From: Chalciporus piperatus
Lineage: Eukaryota > Basidiomycota > Agaricomycetes > Boletales > Boletaceae
Reading direction: 5' to 3'
Assembly (NCBI GenBank): GCA_038093975.1
Contig: JBBPTG010000004.1
Coordinates: 372,001 to 436,000 of the forward strand
DNA: 64,000 bases
Shown piece by piece: positions 1 to 11,153 of the stretch. The translations under genes and the position numbers were made by a program. A model generated the notes under the pieces. That model made no database searches. It worked only from the letters and a program-made list of their open reading frames with translations, and was not told the origin of the DNA. The first letter of the stretch is position 1; each line of letters starts with the position of its first letter.

Positions 1-1079
1 GGCCATTTCCATGTCGCCCTCAAGAACCGCATCACGAGGATGCTCGACCTCACGCGGGATGCAATGAAGCCCAACCCAACTGTCCGGGGTGGTTGGGTGA
101 ATGGCGATGACTATGCACCCGTGAACGAGACGTTCGGCATGATTAGGCTTCCCTCAACCTTCTTCAAGCCACTCGGGATGTTCGATTTCAGTGCTCAATA
201 CGCCCTTGATCAGAAAATCCGCTATCGCTACATCGCCGAGCATCAAGGCACACTTCTTCCCGTTCTCCCGGTTCATACTCGTGAAGAACGTGATCTCTTT
301 CAGCTTCTCGCCAGCTCATCTCCTCACTTCTCGGATTCTCGCCTGCAACCGAACTGGAGCGCGCTCGCAAGTGTCTGGTCAGGGCATGCCGACGGAAAGA
401 CGATATTCTACAAGGTATGTGGTACTACTAGTGTCTACTATACTCCAGCACTCGTGATTGATGCTCGGGGACCCTGCAGCTTCCTGAGCACCTCAAGGCC
501 TATTACAAGATATGGACCGACTTTTGCAACGAACACAATACCGTTGCACTCAATGCAGATGCCAGCCGACGCATCCGCGCACTCGTCCGCAGCGCGAGTA
601 GCTCATCCAATGTCCAAGTGCCAACTGCACTGCCGCTTACCGTGCGCGATTCCTTGACGGTCTCGCCAAGTGTCGACATCGAAGAAATCAACTCTTGGCA
701 GATTACGAACCTCCTCAACAGCCATTCCCTCCAACAGTCGGCTCTACTCTATCTGTATGCAGATACAGTGGCACCTCAAACATCGAGCACAAAACCTACA
801 GCCAAGCAAAGTACTAGTAGTACGAACCCGAAGAAAAGAAAGTCCCCGCCAGCGGCCGAAGCAAGTACCACCAACACCGACCCCGGACCCTCTAATTCGA
901 AGCGCGCGCGCGTGCGTCATTGCGTCAACTGTCGTAGTGCCGAATGTCCAGGGCGGTGGAGCTCGAGCAAGTGCCGTCTTCCTCGCAGACCGGTAGTAAG
1001 TGCTCGTTCGTATGTTCTCGCTGTTCACTCCAAACTGAATAAGGTCAGGATTTACGGTGACTTGCAGATTTGTCTTTAG
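1..1079 (+). CDS. 3' part of a repetitive, transposon-associated type protein (5' truncated by window)
   Basis: The reading frame is open from the window edge (HVALKNRITRMLDLTRD, then GGWVNGDDYAP and PLGMFDFSAQYALDQKIRYR). It is interrupted by one intron at about 415-478 (GTATGT to CTGCAG), after which LPEHLKAYYKIWTDFCNEHN continues the domain. The tail is Ser/Thr/Lys-rich and basic, then carries a cysteine cluster CVNCRSAECPGRWSSSKC that looks like a zinc knuckle. I recall this combination from high-copy Agaricomycete proteins of the kind found with KDZ-type transposons, but I cannot name the family with certainty. The exact 3' end is unclear. The frame stops at 1079, but a further exon reading GHACGIENERTDCV and ending near 1123 is possible. 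The neighbours are ordinary housekeeping genes, which fits a dispersed element at the window border. Confidence 0.5.
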
Positions 1080-1437
1080 GTCACGCCTGTGGGATCGAGA
1101 ACGAGCGTACAGATTGTGTTTGATGGTAGGGAGCTTCGCTCCCTACAAATTAATTTTAATTAATTTTTTAAATTTTTGTCGTACCTACACCTATAAACCA
1201 ACTGCCTACAGCGATAGTGGGTCGGTCGGAGTTTACATCGTGAGAAATACCTTCTTGATTTATCTCAATGACCTCGCCTACTGCTCTCGGATGCTAACTT
1301 GTTAAATATCCCCACACCACACCGATACCCCCCGCCCCCCGCTCAGTAACAATGTCTCCGGACGGAATTTTGGAAGGTGGGCAACCTCTGAAGCTACTCA
1401 TAAATCCTGTTCTCAGGTTCCTCTGAAAGATCCCCGA

Positions 1438-2359
1438 ATGGTCATTTGGTTCGACATCGACAACACGCTGTACTCCGCGAGTACCAAGATATCCCATGCG
1501 ATGGGCGAGCGGATCCACGGTAAGTTCCTTCACTGTGACTCATCAACTAGTATCAAAGGCTTCCTGCAGCATATTTTGTCTCTCTCGGCCTTGACGAGGA
1601 TGAAGCATCGGATCTGCATCACAAATACTATACACAGTACGGACTTGCTCTTCGTGGCCTCACAAGGCACCATGACGTAGGTAATTGTCCCAAGCAACCG
1701 CACTTGGCTTTCTATCATCGACTGCTGGATTACAGACCCTCTGGATTTCGATCGGAAATGTGATGGCACGCTTCCTTTAGAGGAGTGTATCAAACCAAAC
1801 CCCAAGCTGAGGAGACTATTCGAGGATCTGGATAGAACCAAAGTGCGCGTATGGGCGTTAACAAATGCATACAAAAATGTACGTTCCAAAAGCCCACGGG
1901 AGGTCCAGCAATGACCAAGATATCCAGCATGCGAATCGGGTGCTCAAGATTTTGAATCTCCAAGACCAAATAGAAGGACTCGTTTACTGCAATTACGAGC
2001 AGCCGAATTTCACTTGCAAACCCGAACCAGAGTTTTTCCACAATGTAAGGATTGAAGGCAATCCATTTCTAACCCTTTCGCTGAACTTTGAAACCACTCA
2101 GGCAATGAAGATGGCCAATCTCACCGATCCATCAAAATGCCTATTCGTGGATGATAGTAAACCGAACGTGATCGCTGCTAAGAAGCTGGGATGGGGCCGT
2201 TGTGCCCATTTCCACGAAGCGGGATTAGATACAGTGGAGGGCGGGAGGAAGAAAACATTAGGAATTAACGGCGACTTGGCCGCCGATCTGGAAGGGATCG
2301 CGGTGATTGACAATCTGGAGGAACTAAGGGTGGTATGGTCCGATGTCTTTTCCGTATAA
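1438..2359 (+). CDS. HAD-superfamily pyrimidine 5'-nucleotidase-like hydrolase (SDT1/PHM8 type)
   Basis: A haloacid dehalogenase-fold phosphatase. HAD motif I is WFDIDNTLY, with the aspartate nucleophile and the second Asp. Motif II is RVWALTNAYKN. The lysine motif is in TCKPEPEFF, and motif IV is KCLFVDDSKPNVIAAKKLGW. This is the pattern of yeast Sdt1/Phm8, which dephosphorylate pyrimidine and other nucleoside monophosphates. The protein is assembled over introns at 1520-1569, about 1680-1735, about 1878-1930 and about 2044-2101. Splicing at 1520-1569 restores the reading IHAYFVSLGLDEDEASDL. The start is given as the Met just before WFDIDN. The frame stays open upstream to a splice acceptor at 1416, so a short 5' exon near 1352 is possible, but I could not join it in phase. 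The protein is probably cytosolic, with no signal or membrane segment seen. Confidence 0.8.
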
Positions 2360-2458
2360 TATTACATCGTTTGTAGCAACCTAGATGTATACAATTACAA
2401 CGTGCCCGTAACACGGCAGCCTTTTCACATTCTTGAGCCAACTGAGGCTGTCAGATCG

Positions 2459-3978
2459 CTATGAGAATAACATTACGGTCACAACTTGCGAGGCTTCATT
2501 AACCTCGAGTATCACCCCATCATACCCATATAACCCTGCCCAGGGGTATGAGTAAGTATTTGGTGACAAAAGACTTATTCTTACTCGACGTTGCACTCGG
2601 TAGCGTAATATTGTCTTCGTATTCGGTACGGTCGTGCACCATCGAAGGCGGAGGGTCCCTTGGGCTGAGAAAATGACTGATGGCCTCAAACTAGAAAATT
2701 TAAGAAAGGACATCAAAGAGGACCTCAAATGCCCTACTTTGTCAGTGAAGCGCATCCTTGGAGGTGAATCTGTCGTGAACGTGTTAAGATATCTTTTTGA
2801 CGGGTGGGAATACATTCTGACCATCCTCATCGTCCTCCGGCTTCCCTTCTAGCTCCCATGGACATCGTTTGTATTTCTGGAATAAAGGGGAACCTGGCTT
2901 ATGATAACACTCTTCAGCGAAGCCAACATGTGCAGACAGGAGAAAAACATACCACGTTGGAGTGTAGTATTATCTTTCGTACAATATGGGTTTGGCCTGA
3001 TATTAGGAAGTCGATACCATGACTAAAGTAGTTGTAAAAGTCTAAAGGGCGCGATAAGAATTGGATAGCAATGGAGAAGGGAGACCCACAATCCGTGGTC
3101 TGGTTCTCTTCTTCGAGTTGGGGGCTGGGCGAATGGATTGACATTCGCTCATCGTCCTTATAATATACCCTTGATGGTGTTCCAAGATCAATATTAAGAT
3201 CCTGTGCAGTTGTTTCGCCCAATCGGATGTGAAGAGGCACCGAGGATGGACCAGATGGACCATAGAAATGAAGGACCACGCCGTTATTGATCTGCAGAGA
3301 GTTGAGCGATATAGAAGTACACAAATTCAGCTGATCTTACCTTGACAATAGCTCTCGAGATATCTCCATACATAGCCGGACAAACAGTCACTTCGTCGAG
3401 AGGATCACGCTCACCATCCTGGGTATCCTTTTGCGTGACAATAATACGTTTCACTTCTTTCGAGCGATTGTCCGCGATTGCATGCGATGAATTGCCTTTA
3501 CGGCCATCATTGATTGTATCATCGTCAAAGCTGAACCAGACACCTGGATACCTCAGCTCGTCCCCTGGATACGTTGGACCAAAGGTCCTACTAATCTGAA
3601 CCTTGACCAACGGCTCTTCACCAGAGCAGATGACAGAATCTTTATATCGCAAGGTTATTGGTGGATGAGGGTCCCTTGGCTTTCTCATACAAATGGTATG
3701 TAGTCGTTGATGATAGGCAGAGAAAAGGAGATCAAAGTGCGGACGAAGATGAAGTATGATCGGGGTGGTTGACGCGTTTTCCGGGTCAAACTTGACCTCT
3801 ACTTGAGGGAACAGGTGTGTGAGGGTTCGAAGCATGGAAACCACGGACCATAAGGATGAACCTAGGGGTAAATCGTATTGGAATTGCGAGGAGCTTCGCA
3901 TGCACGCGAATACGGACCTAGTTCGAACATCCCTATACCTGATCCTGGTCTTATGTCGAGGTCCAGAGTTGAGATCAT
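2459..3978 (-). CDS. UPF0183 / PHAF1 (phagosome assembly factor 1) family protein
   Basis: The start at 3978 gives MISTLDLDIRPGSGIGMFEL, the family's hallmark N-terminus. An intron then restores ELGSSLWSVVSMLRTL. Downstream are FPQVEVKFDPEN, the very conserved FGPTYPGDELRYPGVWFSF, YNYFSHGIDFLISGQTH, FQKYKRCPWELEG and the C-terminal YGYDGVILEVNEASQVVTV. These cover the family from end to end, so the gene looks complete, with several short introns. Animal and plant relatives bind phosphoinositides and act in autophagosome or trans-Golgi vesicle biology. The fungal role is inferred by family only. It shares a 174-bp divergent promoter region with the DPB2 gene. Confidence 0.88.
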
Positions 3979-4152
3979 CGTGAATGTCGCAGTGGTGTTG
4001 CAGTGGTAGTGGCGAAGGAGTGAAGCTGACTCGCGAGACTTGTCCCGATCCAGTCACGTCGCGTCCCTCTCGTCGATCAGGGCGCGACGCGATACCACTA
4101 CTAGTTCAACGTTGTTGCCATTTGACCACCACGTACTGACCACAACGTGAAC
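3979..4152. promoter_or_regulatory. Divergent intergenic region between PHAF1-like and DPB2 genes
   Basis: The 174 bases between two outward-facing start codons must hold both promoters. The region is G+C-rich with several CG-rich short runs, but I recognise no consensus element in it. Confidence 0.4.
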
Positions 4153-6276
4153 ATGGCTGATCCACGTCAACGGACAATAATCAAGGTTCGAAACTTTCCG
4201 TGCACTTGAATACCCTACAAAGCGTTCTTCCAGGTCTTCCGAAAATACAGCCATTCCCTTGGCCCAGAAGCGTTACAATTTCTCGAGGAAGTTCTTGATC
4301 GACACGAAATTACAGACGAAGATGTCGAATTTTCCATCGAGACTATTGCCAGGGAGTATAACAAACAAGATGGTAAGGTTTCTCATTCAATATGGCAGAG
4401 TTACCGATTAGCTCGAACAGACGCGGACATGAAGGTGTCTCTTGCTATACTTCAGCGAGTGTATGAAGCACTTCAGGATCAAGGCTCCGGTGACCCAGCC
4501 GAAACCGAACTGCTCGATCCCGAAAGTCATTTACACGTCGTCGATGCTTTTGAAATGCCAGCGTGGAATTGGTCACATGAACGAGGGACTTTTGAAAGGT
4601 ATGTCTCTATCTATGCTGTTCTTCGTATCATCACCAAGTTCAAAGGTCCTCGGTGCCACCGACCATGTCTGGGACAGCAGAATCACGCGTAACCTCTGTG
4701 CGCAATAGGCTTCATATTATCAAGCAGAGCATCCTGCGCAACGACCACTTCTCACCTTCCACCTTACCCTCTCGTGATCGGGAGCATCTCGTCACGGTAT
4801 GGCAATGGCCCCAACACTCCATTGAAATATGTACCAATAAATGCTGGAACAGTTAAAATCAACGAAGCAGCTACTGGGGAGAGCCGGCGAAAGGTTTCTG
4901 CTCCTAGGGATGTTGGTTCATAACATGGAAGGGAAGCCATGCCTTGAAGATGCTGACGGGAGCGTCGTGCTAGACGTGTCCAAGTTGGTGAGACTGCCAA
5001 CATTATCGTGTCCCTTCAAAGGTTCACTTTGACCAAGGACGAGCCTGGCGAAGGGCTCTACACGGAAGGTTGCATCGCTCTCGTTGAGGGCGAGTACACT
5101 TCGGAAGGTACCCTTGAAGTGGTTGCGATGGGTCAACCACCTTGCGAAGATCGCGAAACCGCTCGGTGAGCTGCATTCTTCCTGGCTCGTCAAAGATGCT
5201 AACTTTACTAGTTCAATATATGGACACATAGACTTCTTAGGGAGGGGTTCAACCACGCTACTTGAAGATGTACGCCAACGGTTGCCATCGCTACTACCGC
5301 TCACTCGCACCTTGCAGACTAACTATGCCCGTCGCGTTCGAGAAGAGCTTTCGGACGTCTACTTCTTTTTCCTGTCAGATGTCTGGCTTGACGATCCAAG
5401 AACGTTCATTGGGCTTCAAAAAATGTTTGACAACTGTATCGAAAATAGCTTCGTACCCAAAGTCATTGTCATGTGCGGAAATTTTACCAGCAGGTCAATC
5501 GCCCAAGGGAGCGGGCAAGATATTCAAAGATATCAGGGTACGTTGCATTCCACCGTGCACTATGATGGACTGAATCGTCTGTACAGAAAACTTTGATGCA
5601 CTCGCCCAGCTCATTGCGTCATACCCTCAGATTACTCGCACAACTCACTTTGTGTTCGTGCCCGGTCCCCTAGATCTGACGAGCAACGTGACATTACCAC
5701 GGAGACCGATCCTTTCGTCCTTCACATCACAGCTTAGGTCCAAGGTCCCAAAGATACACTTCGCGAGCAATCCTTGTCGCTTGAAGTTCTTTGCGCAGGA
5801 GATCGTGATTTTCCGTGAGGACACTATGGCAAGAATGCTACGAAACACTGTGGAAGTGAAACCAAACGTCGCAGGGGAGGCTCTGAGGAGATATGTGCGT
5901 TACACAATTGCGCTGACCCGCGTTGCATACTGAGTGTGTTTGTAGCTTGTACAGACGATATTGGACCAAAGTCACCTTACCCCCTTGACGTCTCATATTC
6001 AGCCGACCTTGTGCGATTATGATCACGCCTTGCGCCTGTATCCGTTACCAACAGCCGTAAGATACTCCACGAGCCTTCACACTCTCATGTGCTGAGCACT
6101 GTTGTTTTCCAAAGGTCATTCTTGCCGATAAATATGAAAAGTACAAGTTGACATACTCGGGATGTCATGTATTCAATCCTGGAAGCTTTCTTGGAAAATC
6201 CTTCTCGTTTTCGACTTATTGTCCAGCAGAGACGAGCTCAGAAGACGGTGTCATTGAGATGGACACGGAGGATTGA
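4153..6276 (+). CDS. DPB2: DNA polymerase epsilon subunit B (DPB2)
   Basis: The non-catalytic second subunit of replicative DNA polymerase epsilon, which links it to GINS and the CMG helicase in the nucleus. The protein starts [11 protein letters not shown], and the first intron joins it to [20 protein letters not shown], the small N-terminal helical domain. The C-terminal half has the OB fold plus inactive calcineurin-like phosphoesterase layout of B subunits: [70 protein letters not shown]. Like other B subunits it lacks the usual phosphoesterase metal residues. It ends [22 protein letters not shown] and an acidic tail. At least seven short introns are needed, for example around 4373-4427, 4600-4640 and 5538-5586. 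The start codon lies 174 bp from the divergent neighbour. Confidence 0.92.
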
Positions 6277-6353
6277 ACCACTAGTGCACTGTACACGACG
6301 TGGCTCCGTAGACTAGTATTAGTTGTAAGTTAGTTGGCATCGAAGTTGAAAGT

Positions 6354-7572
6354 GTGTTCGCGTTTGGAAACGCGACTTCTGCCACCGCTCTACTCAGGTT
6401 AATGTTTGCACGCTACGCCTCCCGTCCAAGTCGCGTCCTTTGCAGGGCTTACCAGCAATCTCGACCGGGTCTCTCCTCGAATCAATCTCGGAGGACTTTC
6501 GTCAGCCTAGACGTTCTCAAAGATGGTTTTCTTGACCTAGCCGTTGCCCTGCCGATTCCTCCGTCGTGGCCGACATACGCTACCACAATCATCCTCTGCA
6601 CGGTCCTTTCTCGACTCGCACTGACCGTTCCATGTTCACTATGGGTAATTTCTCGTTCTTTCCCTGGCGTGTAACTCGTTTCACATTCTTGCAGGCAAAA
6701 CAACGGCAATGGAGGGCTGAAGAGCAAGTTCTTCCCCTTCTGCAGTCGGAGGTACCAGGGATCGCGAAAAGGGTGCTCGAGGACATGCAGAAGGAGAAAG
6801 TGCGAGGTACAAAGGAGGAACTCCAGGCGATCCACAGTACCAGGATGAAAGAAATCGTGTGTACACCACCAACCATTCAGTTCCATAAACGCGAACCGAG
6901 TCCATTTCATTCAGGTTTCAGCCCGTCGGAAAGAGTTGTTTGCAGAGTATCGCTGCTCACCGACTCTTACGATGGCTATTCCACCTCTCACGCAATTGCC
7001 CGTCTTTGTCGGTTGTTCGGTCGCCCTTGCGCATATAGCGCAGCAACCTACGCCCCTTGACTCGGAGGCATTCCTCACCCTCTCCACTCTCGTCCATCCC
7101 GACCCAACTGCGACGTTGCCGATCGCACTCGGTTTCATTACATTGGCTAATGTGGAAAGCTCTAGGTGGTTCATGACCGACCAACAACGTGAACGTGAAG
7201 CCCAGGTGCAGAAGTGGAGAGAACAGAAGACCGCCAAGGGGGAAACGGTGATCGAACCGCAAAAAATTATCAAGTCTGCTCTGAGATTGGTATCTGTGGG
7301 ACGAATACTCGTCGCGACAATGGTTCCTGGGGTAAGGTTTCCATCTTTCGTGTTTTGGTTGCTCTATTGAATGGTTTTTTTAGGGCATCGTACTTTATTG
7401 GGTTGCGTCTGCGACCTTTGGGCTGGTGCAAACTTGGATATTTGATTACTGGGAGTTGCGAAGGAAAAGGAGATTGGCTGCTTCGTTACCTTTGCCCTCT
7501 CCTGCCTCTCCGGTACCTTCTCTGCCGCCCAAATCGTCCGCTTCGACTTCGAGTTCGCGGCGCAAAAAATAG
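6354..7572 (+). CDS. COX18: Mitochondrial inner-membrane insertase of the YidC/Oxa1 family, COX18 type
   Basis: An integral inner-membrane protein that exports domains of mitochondrially made subunits. Cox18 moves the Cox2 C-terminal domain. The N-terminus is a basic, hydroxylated presequence (MFARYASRPSRVLCRAYQQSR from the second Met at 6402). Transmembrane segments follow: PTYATTIILCTVLSRLALTV, PPLTQLPVFVGCSVALAHIA, ATLPIALGFITLANV, and a last pair around GRILVATMVPGGIVLYWVAS. A long charged matrix loop (AKQRQWRAEEQVLPLLQ to HSTRMKEIV) separates the first two, as in the family. The tail is basic and Ser/Pro-rich, ending SSSRRKK. Introns are near 6645-6694, 6858-6914 and 7332-7382. The large loop and no obvious long C-terminal ribosome-binding helix favour Cox18 over Oxa1. 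Confidence 0.82.
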
Positions 7573-7970
7573 ACCTCGGAGGTAAGTGCATGTTCTATTG
7601 AGAGACCATGACGACAAAAGTGGTTTCGAGGGCACCCCACCTAGTTCTCCGCAGCGAGCGAGTGGTGCCCGATGATTATTTCTTGATCTAATCTGATTTC
7701 TCTTGTATTGCCACTGTTCACCGGAACTCGCGTGCTCACGTATCTTAGGCAGTGGACACCGTGACTCTGGCGATATAGACAGACAGTGTGGGATCACATA
7801 CCATCTTACTGCTGTTGATAAATATACTAGCTGCATAGATACTCGTAATCAACCTGTTCGTTACATTAAGGACCAGGGATATCTCAGTGAACCGAATTCT
7901 TGTTGGGTCCCTATCTCATCCCCTACTTCGTTGTCAAAGTGCGCACAGCCACTATAATACCCACTTCGCC
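7573..7970. other. Intergenic, COX18 3' side and AP-1 sigma promoter
   Basis: A 398-base spacer between two genes on the same strand. ORFs here are short and show no family resemblance. It should hold the COX18 3' UTR and the promoter of the adaptin gene. I see no repeat or RNA gene. Confidence 0.4.
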
Positions 7971-8849
7971 ATGATCAACTACATCTTGCTCGTGTCAAGA
8001 CAAGGCTCGTTTCAACATCCTCGGCAATGTCACTGACAATGTCTTACACTGAACCATTTCACCACCAGGAAAAGTACGACTTGCAAAATGGTTCACGACG
8101 ATGGCTCCGAAAGCGAAGGTCAAGATCGTAAAGGACGTCACCCAGCTTGTCTTGGGTAGACGAACGCGGATGTGTAACTTTTTGGAATACAAGGGTAAGT
8201 GAGGTGTTGGTTCACATTTGAGTTGATTCGTGGCTGACCAGGACGGTTTGTGGACGTGGACTTGTGATGCATGTGCATGTGCATGGGTATTGGGATCACA
8301 GACACGAAGGTGGTCTACCGACGATATGCGTCGCTGTTCTTCGTCTGCGGGATCGGATCAGGAGATAACGAACTCATAACCCTCGAGATCATCCACCGTT
8401 ACGTCGAGGTTTTGGACAGATATTTCGGAAACGTGAGTCCCCCCAAGCCATCTTCACTCCGTCTCGTCTAGAAGATGACCATGCGACCATTGTAGGTTTG
8501 TGAGCTGGACTTGTAAGTTTTGACGTGGGACTTTTGGTTGTCTGGCTTTCTGACCGAATGACACGATGGATTAGAATCTTCAACTTCCAGAAGGCCTACG
8601 CGGTAAGCTCGTGCGCTTGCGCAAATCGCTCGGCGACTGATATGTCATGGCCAACAGATTCTCGACGAACTAATCCTAGCTGGAGAAATGCAAGAAACGT
8701 CAAAGAAATCTGTGTTGCGTGTGGTGCGTCGGCAGCCCCAGCTGATGATACCTGACCCTCACTCTTCCTAGGTCACACAATCAGACAGTGTCGAAGAACA
8801 GGAGGGAAGTGAGGATATCATCGGGCGTTTAGGTGCACGAAGCGGTTAG
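7971..8849 (+). CDS. APS1: AP-1 clathrin adaptor complex sigma subunit
   Basis: The small (sigma) chain of the AP-1 adaptor, which sorts cargo between the trans-Golgi and endosomes. Exons join to give [20 protein letters not shown], then [76 protein letters not shown] and [20 protein letters not shown]. The MCNFLEY, ELITLE and [11 protein letters not shown] positions agree with AP-1 sigma rather than AP-2 sigma. The first exon ends in phase at 8004 and the next starts at 8069. The donor there is GC rather than GT (see findings). Other introns lie near 8194-8297, 8432-8496, 8509-8573, 8603-8658 and 8724-8771. Length and the C-terminal acidic extension match the family. Confidence 0.9.
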
Positions 8850-9116
8850 ATGTTTTCACTTTGCATCTTTTTATACTGTGTGAACGTGTTTTACTCTTCT
8901 CAAGGACCGATGATGGGCCGTTGAAACTCAACCTATTGTATGGTCAAGCGCAGCAAAGTGACCCTACCTCTGTAAGTTGATACACAGTCCACTGACACGC
9001 ATCTCTAGCCGCACTAATAAAATTCCAACAGCCGAGGAGTCCCATTCAACGACCATCTAATGAGTGTACAGTATTGGTATGCGTGGTTTTACAATATTAG
9101 AGAGGAATGAAATATG

Positions 9117-10988
9117 CTATGAAGTTGATGTCGGTGTACTCTTCGGTTTGTTCAGAATATGCCATCGTACAAGGTCAAGAGTCGCCACGGAATCTTCAAC
9201 AGAAGAATGGCCAGTCGATCCGCCCCCAGTTTGAATTGAGAGACCGAGAAGCTCCTTGGAGCTAAACGAGAATGGTTTAGCATATATTAGGAACAAAGGT
9301 TGGCAGAGTACGAACAGATCCCGCAAAGATCGTCTGTAAGGTAGTCCGGCTCGGTGGGGAAAGAGGATGGCAGTGTCAATGCATTGATGATGAACCATGC
9401 GCAGAGTCCTGAGGTCATTTTCTAGACCATGTCCGATAATGATCGTCTCGGAATTGATGAATACGTCCAATGATTGTCGCACTGAAGCAAGCGTCAACGA
9501 TGCTTTTTGATATTCCTTATTCGTAATACCCGAAAACCGGGTGTTGAAGTCTCTAAAAGGGCGTCAGAATAGTAGATACAGTCGCAACGATGCACTTACA
9601 CGACTTCCACACCGTCATCCATCCGGACAAACTCGTCATAAATCTCAGTCCCAGCACCATCTACAACCGAGACACGGGCGACTCGCATTCCACCCGTGGT
9701 GTAGATCATCTCGCAATCTAGTGCGACTACGTCGAAAGCGCTGTCAGTGTTGCCTTTTCCATTCAAGGATCCAGGAGGTCTTGTGTGCGAAAATGGTTGA
9801 CGGACGTGGAGATCCTTTGGGTCTGGTTCATAAAAGACGTGGTATCCCCTTGAACAACCGTCCTCGGATGTGGACTTTGAACAACACGAGTATACCCGTA
9901 GTTTCTCACCTTGCGTATAAAGGCTCGGGGGCGAACGACTAAGATGCGAAGATCTCATACGCACCATTGATTGTTTTGCTGAATGGTTTTCCCCAGTGGT
10001 GAGTACATTCGTCTTGGATAGGAGTGTTGTTGACCATATAAGATTGCCCACAACGTTCACATTTTCTGACCTGACCAATTGCGGTCGGTTTTGACCCTCC
10101 CTCACTATCTGGAATTTCAGTTATATAGCCCCACTTTTGCATGGTATCTGTGGACATGAGAAGATGTGCGAGAATGGGCCGGGTGAGACGTAGTTCGTCG
10201 AGCTTCTTCCTGGCTTCTGCGCGTGCCGCAACGTCTTGCTCAGTTCCGACGGAGGGGTGCGATATCGATGTGGGGATAGGTCGCCGTTTAAGAGAGGCAA
10301 TTGAGTTTATTACTGCCTATGAAATGAGGTGAGATGTGATCGGCAATAGACGAAATGGAAGACACACATTGCGATAGGTGAGTTTTGTCGAGCTCTCGTA
10401 CACCTGCTCTTCCTGGCGTAAAGCATGCTCGGAAGCGAGGGTTGGATTTGAAGGCAATATATTGTCGTACAAGACGATGAAATGATCATAGAGACTCTTT
10501 AGCAATGCCTGGGGGAGGCGATGAGTGGATTGAGTGCCCGGAGATTGATGTACAGACCTGGCGGACAGGCAATGCGATCTGTGATTGAGCGGCATTGACT
10601 CTGAGGATGGGAGCACCTGTCTGGAGGATGTCTGCGGAGTCAGAGGAAGGACAGAGGTAAATGGGAGCAGACGGACTGAGGAGAGAGTTCGCTGGGGGAG
10701 TGCTACAGGTTTTGAGGCCGATGCTGTTCTCAAACGCTGTAGAGGTGGTTCACTGCGATTAGATGAGGACTGGGCGACAAGCTCGACTGGTCTCTTGGCT
10801 GGCACAGCGCGATCCGGTGCAGGTTGTGGGCCAGGTGCAGGTGCAGGTGCAGGTGCAGGTGCAGGTGTGGCGATCACGAGCTGGTTCTGTGCCGAGTCGA
10901 TTGTATGAGAGAAAAGACAAGTTGATTTTCTGCACTCATTCTTTCTCGGACAGGGCAGTGATTGAAACAGCCCGAGCGTAGAAAACAT
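9117..10988 (-). CDS. REX3: RNA exonuclease 3 (REX3), DEDDh family
   Basis: A 3'-5' RNA exonuclease that trims MRP RNA and other small RNAs in yeast. The N-terminus MFSTLGLFQSLPC begins a CCCH-type zinc finger (Cys13, Cys19, Cys24, His28). A long low-complexity linker includes an Ala-Pro dipeptide run encoded by tandem GGTGCA. A second Cys/His region follows (KCERCGQSY, ECTHHWGK, SCCSKSTSEDGC). The nuclease domain is complete: Exo I VVALDCEMIYTTGG, Exo II IIIGHGLENDLRTLRM, Exo III HSSVEDSVATLDLVRWHI, so D-x-E, D and H-x4-D are all present. The end is KPKSTPTSTS. At least four introns are needed. It faces away from the ceramide synthase gene over a 165-bp region. Confidence 0.88.
10809..10868. 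repeat. Tandem GGTGCA hexanucleotide repeat inside REX3
   Basis: About seven near-perfect copies of a 6-base unit. In the REX3 frame (minus strand) they encode alternating Ala-Pro. The unit keeps the reading frame, so copy-number change would lengthen or shorten the linker without breaking the gene. Confidence 0.85.
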
Positions 10989-11153
10989 GAGACGAACCTG
11001 ACTATGTCAAGAGTCGGACGACCCTGTCAAACCAAAGTGTCAAGTGTGTCAAATCGAGTATGTCACACATCCCGTAAATGGAAAACCTCACATGTTGACC
11101 CTGCACGACGTGGACACCGTTCACCAGCCAAAATTCCGCACTACTAACACCTA

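Noticed and set aside
1352..1437. Start codon at 1352 for the HAD nucleotidase
   Set aside because: This ATG runs into a stop before the HAD domain, and the only visible GT donor joins the acceptor at 1416 out of phase.
10809..10868. A CRISPR-like or satellite array
   Set aside because: The hexamer repeat has no spacers and encodes Ala-Pro in frame in REX3. It is a coding microsatellite.
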